The translations under genes and the position numbers were made by a program. Below are positions 6,833-11,820 of a stretch of 11,820 nucleotides of DNA, piece after piece (positions within the stretch are counted from its first letter, which is position 1; every line of letters starts with the position of its first letter). The stretch comes from HRBIN16 sp049969495 (GTDB lineage Bacteria > Armatimonadota > HRBIN16), in NCBI GenBank assembly GCA_049969495.1, contig JBMFOT010000084.1, forward strand, positions 1 to 11,820, read 5' to 3'. The notes beneath the pieces were generated by a model. It saw only the letters and a list, made by a program, of their open reading frames with translations. It searched no databases and was not told the DNA's origin.

Positions 6833-6861
6833 AGTATAACACGTCGCCCCACTATTCGCAA
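6833..6861 (-). promoter_or_regulatory. promoter of the 109-residue gene
   Basis: On the minus strand, TTGCGA (6861-6856), a 17-bp spacer and TATACT (6838-6833, 5/6 to consensus) are seen. The -35 box overlaps the region around the nucleotidyltransferase stop codon (6854-6852). Predicted start is about 6826, giving a leader of about 32 nt. Confidence 0.7.
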
Positions 6862-7919
6862 CGGGGGAGGCGTCGCCAGCGAGGGGCGGTGAGCTTGCGC
6901 CAGATATACCCCAAACGGGTGTGCCAGTTTGGCGCACGGTAAAGGTCCAGCAGGCGGATGCCCAGGTAGTGCAGATAGGGACGCTTGCACATCTCAAATA
7001 GCAGACGCAGGCTGAGCGGCATGGGCAGGAATCGCAGTGTCTCCACGATATGCTGCGGAACCGGTATCTGGAGGTACTTTGCCACATCGTGCAGGGCAAG
7101 ATGCACCGGGCGCGTCGTGCCGAACTCATAGGCTTCTACCACCACATCGTGCCATGATTGCACCTGTGACACCAGCAACGCCACGTCTACTAGCCACTTG
7201 AGCCCCTGTCCGCAGTGATGATAGTAAAAATGGGCGCACAGATAATTCAGGTGCGCCGAAGTATGGAGTACAGGCATCTCGTCTACGCCCGCTCCGCAGG
7301 CGGAGACCACCTTCTGCCAGACTACCTGCCGCGAGCGTGGATAGAAGCCCGGTATGTCCAGGTGTGCCTCCGCCCGAAACATCAACGAGCCTTCCTGACG
7401 AGTGAACGAGGTTTCCGCACGGTAACGCTCGCCAAACTGCTTGCCGGCGATGTCCTCATCTTCCTCTTGCCAACCCAGTTGCTGCATCACCGGCTTCAGG
7501 ATGTTTGCGTCATCGGGGTGTACCAGCAGGTCGATATCTTTCATCGCCCTCATGCCCATGTCCGGGTAAACCGTCGCCAGCAGAGCCGCGCCCTTCACCA
7601 CCGCGAACCGCACCCCCGCGCTCCTCAGCGCAGGGACGATTTGCGCCAGCTTCTGCATATACAGCACGTTAGCTGCCAGCTGGTTCTGATAGTCAGAGCG
7701 TAAAATATCCCGAACCGCGGCAGGAACGTCACCCGGCAGAAGGGTATACAGCAACCCCGACACGCCGTGCAGACGAGCCTCCTCGGCGAGCACTTCCCAC
7801 CGCTTGTCGTCCATCGCCTGCCAGGAAAAAGTGTTACCCTGACACCATGTACCTACCGCCTGATGCAGCAGGGCGCAGCAATCACTATCAGCACCTCCAG
7901 AGAACATGTCTCCTCTCAC
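6852..7919 (-). CDS. NTP_transf_5-type nucleotidyltransferase family protein
   Basis: The 355-residue protein carries the signature of the PF14907 branch of the DNA polymerase beta-like nucleotidyltransferase superfamily. These are 'VVKGAALLATVYPD' (107-120), the metal-binding D-x-D in 'MKDIDLLV' (D128, D130) and 'EAHLDI' (184-189). A later His-rich helix, 'LCAHFYYHHCGQGLKWLVDVALL' region (227-249), is also typical. The best start is GTG at 7919 with AGAGG 6 nt upstream, overlapping the stop of the kinase gene. An internal ATG at 7907 has a GGAG only 2 nt away, which is poorly placed. The gap to the upstream Clp1-like kinase gene is 9 bp, so the two are almost certainly one operon. Family members are presumed to transfer a nucleotide to a protein, RNA or small molecule; the substrate here is unknown. 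Confidence 0.87.
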   Translation of the reverse strand: MRGDMFSGGADSDCCALLHQAVGTWCQGNTFSWQAMDDKRWEVLAEEARLHGVSGLLYTLLPGDVPAAVRDILRSDYQNQLAANVLYMQKLAQIVPALRSAGVRFAVVKGAALLATVYPDMGMRAMKDIDLLVHPDDANILKPVMQQLGWQEEDEDIAGKQFGERYRAETSFTRQEGSLMFRAEAHLDIPGFYPRSRQVVWQKVVSACGAGVDEMPVLHTSAHLNYLCAHFYYHHCGQGLKWLVDVALLVSQVQSWHDVVVEAYEFGTTRPVHLALHDVAKYLQIPVPQHIVETLRFLPMPLSLRLLFEMCKRPYLHYLGIRLLDLYRAPNWHTRLGYIWRKLTAPRWRRLPRCE

Positions 7920-7928
7920 CTTGTGCCT

Positions 7929-9005
7929 CTAAATCTCACCGGGTTTCACCACGCCGATCTCCTTGCCATCGGGGCGCACGTTCAAACCACCGAAGCGCAG
8001 GATCACCACGCTGGAAGCGTCTCGTAACGGAGTGCGCACGGTGATGGTGCGGTTGACAAAGTCGATACGCTCCAGAATACCTATCGCCAAACACTCCCCT
8101 TCTGCGTCCAGCAGACCCAGCAACAGCTTAACAAAGCGGTGTACCCCTGCCGTCGTCACATGCGCGACGCGGAAGGTTTCTTCCACAATCACCAGTGCGC
8201 GCTCGTCCACCACCTTGTCGGTAATCACGAACAGATGCTCCGCGGTGCGCTCCGCCCAGAACACGCGCGAACGCAGGGTTTCCTGCAGGAAGTGGATTTC
8301 GTTCCACTCGAGCGGTGCGCCGGTGTTGAACCATGTGCCCTCGCAGGCGACATCGGACAGAGCGAATGTGTGCAGACGAGCATCTTGAAAGTAGCGAAAG
8401 AAGCGCATCACCCGCCGTTGCTGGCGCATCTCGGGCGACTTCAGCACGACGGTCTCCGGCACGGGCAGACGGATAAGACGCAGTTTGCGCCGCTCCAGTG
8501 GACGCAGAAGGTGCTCCAGCTCGTCCTTGCGCTGAATCGCGACCACAAACTGCGGGCGCACCGCTTCCACCTTCGCGCACTTCAGGCGACGCGCCGCCGC
8601 ACCGTTGACGAAGCCGGTAGTATCCACGATGATCGATTCGGCTCCCGCATCCTGAGCTTTCGCTACCATCGCGCGCACGCCGTTTACCGTCTCCAGCATC
8701 CTTCCACGCGGCGTGTTCGAACCGACAAAATAGATTGCCAGCGGCACAACCGCATGCAACGTGGGCACCGGCACTTCCACCAGCCCCACGCCGATGGTGG
8801 TAGGCGGTCCAATCTCCGATTGCCCCACATCGGCGTCTACCACAGCCACGCGGATACCATGGGCGAGCTGGCGGTTCGTCAGCAGCGCGGTGAAAGTGGT
8901 CTTGCCCACATCCCGCGCCCCTAACACCATCACACGTGCCCGCTGCGCTGCCAGCGTTTGCAATGCTTGCTCCCATTCGGCGTTTTGCTTTTGCGGCTCG
9001 CTCAT
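7929..9005 (-). CDS. Clp1/Grc3-like polynucleotide 5'-hydroxyl kinase
   Basis: The 358-residue protein has the P-loop kinase layout of the Clp1_P family. A short N-terminal region is followed by Walker A 'GARDVGKTT' (29-37). Then come the diagnostic 'DADVGQSEIGPPTTIG' (57-72), Walker B 'IIVDTTGFV' (125-133), and a lid-like arginine-rich segment 'SPEMRQQRRVMRFFRYF' (190-206). A beta-rich C-terminal domain (about 270-350) resembles the Clp1 C-terminal domain. Characterised relatives in archaea and eukaryotes phosphorylate 5'-OH ends of RNA or DNA during tRNA or rRNA maturation; bacterial members are rarer and less studied. The ATG has AAGGG 7-8 nt upstream. It heads an operon with the nucleotidyltransferase. 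Kinase activity is inferred from intact motifs; a related P-loop GTPase-like role is less likely because of the D-x-D-x-G-Q motif. Confidence 0.88.
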   Translation of the reverse strand: MSEPQKQNAEWEQALQTLAAQRARVMVLGARDVGKTTFTALLTNRQLAHGIRVAVVDADVGQSEIGPPTTIGVGLVEVPVPTLHAVVPLAIYFVGSNTPRGRMLETVNGVRAMVAKAQDAGAESIIVDTTGFVNGAAARRLKCAKVEAVRPQFVVAIQRKDELEHLLRPLERRKLRLIRLPVPETVVLKSPEMRQQRRVMRFFRYFQDARLHTFALSDVACEGTWFNTGAPLEWNEIHFLQETLRSRVFWAERTAEHLFVITDKVVDERALVIVEETFRVAHVTTAGVHRFVKLLLGLLDAEGECLAIGILERIDFVNRTITVRTPLRDASSVVILRFGGLNVRPDGKEIGVVKPGEI

Positions 9006-9058
9006 TATTCTGCCCTTATTACACCGGCGTGGCGGACAATAACATCTCTATCCACTAT

Positions 9059-9088
9059 ATATTAACCGCTTAATTGTGCTCGATGCAA
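9059..9088 (-). promoter_or_regulatory. candidate promoter of the kinase-nucleotidyltransferase operon
   Basis: On the minus strand, TTGCAT (9088-9083), an 18-bp spacer and TAATAT (9064-9059) lie within an AT-rich patch (9045-9075). TATAGT just downstream is an alternative -10 but lacks a spaced -35. The match is moderate. Confidence 0.4.
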
Positions 9089-9114
9089 CCTGTTTAACTT
9101 GCCAGCGCCCAGAA

Positions 9115-9152
9115 TGTAGCCGCAGCCTTCAGGCTGCGTTCACCTTGCTACA
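9115..9152. repeat. two-tier stem-loop in the divergent intergenic region (REP-like)
   Basis: TGTAGC (9115-9120) pairs with GCTACA (9147-9152), and directly inside it CGCAGCC (9121-9127) pairs with GGCTGCG (9132-9138) around a TTCA loop. An 8-nt bulge (9139-9146) lies on the 3' side only. Both stems are perfect. There is no adjacent T-run in either direction, so it is not an ordinary terminator. No second copy was found in the window. Confidence 0.65.
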
Positions 9153-9154
9153 TC

Positions 9155-9181
9155 GGGCAGTTGGCTACGGCCTGCCCTTTT
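9155..9181 (+). other. short stem-loop followed by T-run, overlapping a promoter
   Basis: GGGCAG (9155-9160) pairs with CTGCCC (9172-9177) around an 11-nt loop, and TTTT follows (9178-9181). It resembles a weak terminator, but no plus-strand gene precedes it. The structure covers the spacer and -35 of the promoter at 9161-9190, so it may be incidental or may insulate that promoter. Confidence 0.35.
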
Positions 9182-9190
9182 CGGTATAAT
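9161..9190 (+). promoter_or_regulatory. promoter of the NTF2-like / PHP gene pair
   Basis: TTGGCT (9161-9166, 4/6), an 18-bp spacer and a consensus TATAAT (9185-9190) are present. Predicted start is about 9197, only about 25 nt before the ATG at 9223. Confidence 0.65.
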
Positions 9191-9222
9191 CTCAGCAGCA
9201 TTGACCTGCGAGGCTGAGCGGA

Positions 9223-9711
9223 ATGAAGCGGTCCACATGGTTGGCTATCTCCGGGGCAACAGTGCTGATAGCAGCGCTGCTGGTGATGTGGCGTATCGCG
9301 GCAACGCCTACCCCGCCCGAAGAGCAAGTGGTACGAAATCGGCTGGAGGAAATCCGCCAGGCGATAGAAGGGCGTGACCTTAACACGCTGATGGATGCCA
9401 TCTCCAGCGATTTCGATGCCTTTGGCTATTCACCCGAACGGCTGCGCATCGAATTGGCGTCGGCGTTTCGTCGCGGTATCCGTCCGCATGTGCGCTACAC
9501 TGCCCCCGTCATTAACATTATCGGCAAAGAGGCAACGGTCAGTATGCGCGTGGAGGCGTGGTGGGAAGAACAGGGCCTGGTCAGCCGCCATGAGCCGACG
9601 GATATCCAGGTGAAACTGCGCAAGGAGCCTGCTCGCAAGTGGCTGGTATTCCCCACCGAAAAGTGGCGCGTGATCGATATCGAGGGGATAAGCATCAATG
9701 GGCTGGAATAG
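9223..9711 (+). CDS. membrane-anchored NTF2/SnoaL-like protein
   Basis: The 162-residue protein begins with a positively charged N-terminus (MKR) and a hydrophobic segment at about 6-27. This acts as an uncleaved anchor or signal; no lipobox cysteine is seen. The rest resembles a small NTF2-like fold. There is an opening helix ('VRNRLEEIRQAIEGRDLNTL', 37-56) with the 'AIEGRD...LMDAISSDFDAFG' pattern that commonly starts such domains. Alternating strands 'VRYTAPVINIIGKEATVSMRVEA' (90-112) and 'WRVIDIEG' (148-155) follow. The domain is therefore probably outside the cytoplasmic membrane. The ribosome site is weak. Its last 14 bp overlap the PHP phosphoesterase gene, implying coupled translation. 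Function is unknown; the fold call rests on pattern, not on a specific motif. Confidence 0.75.
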   Translation: MKRSTWLAISGATVLIAALLVMWRIAATPTPPEEQVVRNRLEEIRQAIEGRDLNTLMDAISSDFDAFGYSPERLRIELASAFRRGIRPHVRYTAPVINIIGKEATVSMRVEAWWEEQGLVSRHEPTDIQVKLRKEPARKWLVFPTEKWRVIDIEGISINGLE

Positions 9712-10537
9712 CAAGGCGGAATACACAAAGGTAGACTATCAGGTGCACACCTTCCTGTCGCACGATGGGCGCGCGACGATGCTGGAACACTGCGCCCGTG
9801 CGATGGCTTTGGGACTGGACGAAATCGGCTTCACCGAGCACAAGGATTTTGACCCCAACGACCCCGTGGTGGAATACTTCGACTACGACCTGTTCATGGA
9901 CGAAATTGCCTATGTGCGCGACCTGTTCAGGGGAAGACTACGCATCCGCGCGGGCGTGGAGATAGACTATCAGCAGTGGTTCGAGCCGGACGTGCGCGTG
10001 TGGCTCAGTCAGTACCCATTCGACTACGTGCTGGGGTGCGTGCATTACGTGGATGCCCGAATGCTGATGACCGACGACTACGTGGAGCGTTTTCCCACCG
10101 CACGCGAGGCATACACCCGCTATTACGAGGAAGTTCTGCACTCGGTGGAGAGTGGCTTAATCGATATCGTGGGGCATCTGGAGTATGCCAAGCGGCGCGG
10201 TGTGCCCCGCTTCGGCACGTTTGACCCGCAGCCTTATCGCGACCTGCTGTTCACGCTGTTTGACCTGATGGTGGAAAAAGGCACGGTGCTGGAGATAAAC
10301 ACCGCCGGTCTGCGACAGGACGTCCGCGACTTTTACCCCTGCCGACAGACGCTTCAGTGGTACTACAAACGCGGCGGCAGGTTGATTACCTTCGGCTCCG
10401 ACGCCCACCACCCCGACGAACTGGCGCACTATCTGCTGGATGCGGTGCGCATGGCATGGGACATCGGCTTTCGCGAGGTAGCGGTGTTCGAGAAACGACA
10501 GATGAGCTTGCTTCCGTTGTGTAAGGGGAAGAAGTAG
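9698..10537 (+). CDS. PHP-domain phosphoesterase, histidinol-phosphatase (HisJ/HisK)-like
   Basis: The 279-residue protein fits the length and order of the PHP-type histidinol-phosphatase family, which uses a trinuclear metal centre to hydrolyse phosphate esters. Motifs are 'D13-Y-Q-V-H17-T' (motif I), 'GFTEHKD' with H48, 'GVEID' with E88, 'GCVHYVD' with H116, 'VGHLEYAKR' with H160 and 'GSDAHHPDEL' with D235 and H237. Motif I normally has H-x-H; here the first His position is Gln15, so one metal ligand is replaced. The ATG at 9698 lies within the preceding gene, with GAGGGG about 10 nt upstream. No other his genes are nearby, so histidine synthesis is not confirmed; another phosphoester substrate is equally possible. 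Its stop is 1 bp from the stop of the convergent STAS-UspA gene. Confidence 0.83.
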   Translation: MGWNSKAEYTKVDYQVHTFLSHDGRATMLEHCARAMALGLDEIGFTEHKDFDPNDPVVEYFDYDLFMDEIAYVRDLFRGRLRIRAGVEIDYQQWFEPDVRVWLSQYPFDYVLGCVHYVDARMLMTDDYVERFPTAREAYTRYYEEVLHSVESGLIDIVGHLEYAKRRGVPRFGTFDPQPYRDLLFTLFDLMVEKGTVLEINTAGLRQDVRDFYPCRQTLQWYYKRGGRLITFGSDAHHPDELAHYLLDAVRMAWDIGFREVAVFEKRQMSLLPLCKGKK

Positions 10538-10538
10538 T

Positions 10539-11324
10539 CTACCCCGCCTGCCCCACCGCTGCCGGAGCGCGCACCACCAGCACCTCGCAGGGCGCTTTCT
10601 GCAGCACGGTGGTCAGCAAGCCGTTCGCCGCCGACATATCGCCCGGCGTGATTCCTAATACCAGTTGGCTCGCCCTCTCCTGTTCCGCCGCGGTGAGGAT
10701 GCCCCGCGCCAGGTCGCGACAGCGTTCCACGCGCTTCTCCACCTTCACGCGGGCGCGGCGAGCCATCTCCTCCAGCTCGGTCAGGGTACGATGCGCGGTC
10801 TCTTCTTGTTCAGGCATGGGGGTGGTGAGAGCCAACTTCTGGGGCACCAGCAGAATGTACACGATGTGCAGAACCGCGTGCTGGTCTTTGGTCATATGCA
10901 GGGCGTGCTGGGCGGCATACGGCGCGTTCATCCCCTCCCAAACGGGCAACAGCACGATTTTCTCGGCGGGGGCTTCTGGGGTTTCGTACGCGCTGGGCAG
11001 TCCCAGTGAGGCGCGCGCCTGCGCCATCGTGCAGGCAACGGGTAACTGCGAGCGCACCCCCGGCACCCGACGGAGTACCTCCATCACATGCTCGGGGATG
11101 TCGCACAGCACAATACGCGCTCCGTGCTTCTGGATGTACGCCTGCGCGTCGGCGAAGGTCTCCGCGCCCTCTTCCGTGCACTCGGTAATGCCGGAGCAGT
11201 TGATGATAATACCCGCCGGGTTTCGCTTCAGCAGCAGGTTCGCCGCCGCCTTAATCGTTTGCCAGTGGTTTTTAGTCAGCGCACCCAGCAGGTTGACCAT
11301 ATCGTTGCGTGCTTCTACAATCAT
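10539..11324 (-). CDS. STAS domain - universal stress protein (UspA) fusion
   Basis: The 261-residue protein joins two small regulatory domains. Residues 1-109 look like a STAS (anti-sigma-factor antagonist) domain: 'GIIINCSGITECTEEGAETF' (38-57), the strand 'ARIVLCDI' (69-76), then 'VMEVLRRVPG' (80-89). Residues about 121-253 look like a UspA domain: 'EKIVLLPVWEG' (121-131), 'VLHIVYILL' (151-159), and a C-terminal 'SQLVLGI...LLTTVLQKAPCEVLVVRAP' pattern. The usual STAS phosphoacceptor stretch (D-S-S/T-G) is T-E-E-G at 50-53, so no serine is available there. The UspA ATP-binding G-2x-G-9x-G(S/T) motif is not intact. No membrane segment is present. It is probably a cytosolic partner-binding stress regulator. 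The promoter region carries a perfect 16-bp palindrome. Domain calls are by eye; the UspA half is surer than the STAS half. Confidence 0.78.
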   Translation of the reverse strand: MIVEARNDMVNLLGALTKNHWQTIKAAANLLLKRNPAGIIINCSGITECTEEGAETFADAQAYIQKHGARIVLCDIPEHVMEVLRRVPGVRSQLPVACTMAQARASLGLPSAYETPEAPAEKIVLLPVWEGMNAPYAAQHALHMTKDQHAVLHIVYILLVPQKLALTTPMPEQEETAHRTLTELEEMARRARVKVEKRVERCRDLARGILTAAEQERASQLVLGITPGDMSAANGLLTTVLQKAPCEVLVVRAPAAVGQAG

Positions 11325-11337
11325 GCCTCATCGCCTC

Positions 11338-11353
11338 TGCAGAACGTTCTGCA
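11338..11353. promoter_or_regulatory. perfect 16-bp palindrome, candidate operator
   Basis: TGCAGAACGTTCTGCA reads identically on both strands. It lies between the -10 box (11365-11360) and the start codon (11324) of the STAS-UspA gene, beginning at the predicted transcription start (about 11353). This is a classical place for a repressor site. The cognate regulator is not known. Confidence 0.6.
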
Positions 11354-11359
11354 TCTCTT

Positions 11360-11365
11360 ATTATA
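11360..11365 (-). promoter_or_regulatory. -10 box of the STAS-UspA gene
   Basis: Consensus TATAAT is read on the minus strand (11365-11360), 36 bp before the ATG. No good -35 is seen at 16-18 bp spacing, so the promoter may need an activator or another sigma factor. An imperfect inverted repeat (ACGCCTT...AAGCGT, 11365-11387) occupies the -35 region. Confidence 0.55.
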
Positions 11366-11396
11366 CGCCTTTTGTGATAAGAAGCGTTTAAGACCC

Positions 11397-11820
11397 TCAC
11401 AACCTCCACAGCCGACCGAAGTCCACCTCTATCTGGCACTCGCCGAGGTCAAAACGCCACGTTCCCTCGTGCAGAGTCGCCCGCAGATGGTACTCTCCGT
11501 CCTGCAGCTCCATCACTTCCGCTTGCAGGAGGTCGGGGTTGATCAACACGTAGTATTTGACTCCTTGTGAGGCGTAAAGTTCCGCTTTCACCACGCGGTC
11601 TTTCTGCTCGGTAGAGGGTGAGAGCACCTCAAAAATGAGCACCGGTGGTCTATCCAGATACGCCTCGGTGGTCACCTCGCCGCATACCACCATGTTATCG
11701 GGCTGCACCACCGTATCTTCCGAGATTTTCCAGTCCACCGGCAACACCCCCCGGCAGCGTTCGCATCCCTCCAATGCGCGACCGAGCTCCTCTGCGATAC
11801 GGTGAGAAATGCGCTGATGC
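11397..11820 (-). CDS. Uma2 family (DUF820) endonuclease-like protein, N-terminus beyond the window
   Basis: The frame is open to the right edge, so the true start is outside; about 140 C-terminal residues are visible. An internal TTG at 11774 is not credible as a start because the upstream codons continue the family pattern ('HQRISHRIAEELGRALE'). Family blocks seen are 'VVQPDNMVVC', 'LIFEVLSPSTEQKDRVVKAELY' (the E-V-L-S-P-S-T...D...K core) and 'GVKYYVLINPD'. The P-D, the E of F-E-V and the later K correspond to the PD-(D/E)xK nuclease-like centre. Uma2 proteins are abundant in cyanobacteria, Chloroflexota and Armatimonadota, often as many paralogues of unknown role. No partner gene is visible. 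The region between its stop and the STAS-UspA start (11325-11396) contains only that gene's promoter and palindrome. Confidence 0.88.
   Translation of the reverse strand, partial: HQRISHRIAEELGRALEGCERCRGVLPVDWKISEDTVVQPDNMVVCGEVTTEAYLDRPPVLIFEVLSPSTEQKDRVVKAELYASQGVKYYVLINPDLLQAEVMELQDGEYHLRATLHEGTWRFDLGECQIEVDFGRLWRL

Noticed and set aside
8128..8976. 282-codon frame on the minus strand shifted relative to the Clp1-like kinase gene
   Set aside because: Alanine/arginine/glycine-rich shadow produced by GC-rich codon use; the kinase frame carries all motifs.
9155..9181. Hairpin plus TTTT as a true terminator
   Set aside because: No plus-strand gene ends upstream and the structure overlaps a promoter, so it is listed only as a low-confidence stem-loop.
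10609..11391. Long open frame (260 codons) on the plus strand opposite the STAS-UspA gene
   Set aside because: Serine/arginine/threonine-rich translation with no motif, lies antisense to a gene with recognisable domains, and has no convincing ribosome site.
1..11820. tRNA, rRNA, CRISPR array, insertion sequence or phage genes
   Set aside because: No cloverleaf-like sequence, spaced direct repeats, transposase motifs or phage proteins were seen on reading both strands; a tRNA or Rfam scan could not be run.

Overview
The window (about 58% GC by eye) looks like a chromosomal housekeeping-plus-accessory region of a bacterium from the Armatimonadota or a close relative, quite possibly thermophilic. 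The clues are a truncated pseudopilin-like protein with an exact H-X9-DG C-terminal motif (common in Armatimonadota and Planctomycetota), a bacterial Clp1/Grc3-type polynucleotide kinase, a split pair of a family 4 glycosyltransferase and an alpha-toroid protein, and a Uma2 (DUF820) protein. The taxonomic call is an inference from gene content. No tRNA, rRNA, CRISPR array, insertion sequence or phage gene was seen.

Layout. Positions 1-806 (+) hold the end of the H-X9-DG protein and a small single-pass membrane protein, closed by a strong intrinsic terminator (813-842). A near-consensus extended -10 promoter (863-892) then drives a two-gene carbohydrate unit: GT4 glycosyltransferase (1011-2279) and an all-helical toroid protein (2269-3252) that overlap by 11 bp. 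The gap at 3253-3499 contains a decayed, frameshifted fragment of what looks like an alkaline-phosphatase-superfamily gene on the minus strand, and the promoter of a zinc L-threonine 3-dehydrogenase-like gene (3500-4534).

That gene converges, 11 bp apart, on a minus-strand operon that runs from a stand-alone Lon N-terminal-domain protein (6272-5586) into an NAD-type isocitrate dehydrogenase (5568-4546). Next on the minus strand come a Clp1-like kinase (9005-7929), an NTP_transf_5-type nucleotidyltransferase (7919-6852) and a small unknown protein with its own promoter (6794-6465). The first two genes are 9 bp apart and are the most interesting unit here: a possible nucleic-acid end-processing or modification pair.

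A divergent intergenic region (9006-9222) carries promoters for both directions and a conspicuous stem-loop. To its right lie a membrane-anchored NTF2-like protein (9223-9711) and a PHP-family phosphoesterase (9698-10537), overlapping by 14 bp. The PHP gene converges with a 1-bp gap on a minus-strand STAS-UspA fusion (11324-10539), whose promoter carries a perfect 16-bp palindrome at the predicted transcription start. The window ends in a minus-strand Uma2 gene that runs off the right edge.

Genes sharing a unit probably work together (glycosyltransferase with toroid protein, kinase with nucleotidyltransferase). Otherwise the region is a mosaic of unrelated short operons rather than one pathway.
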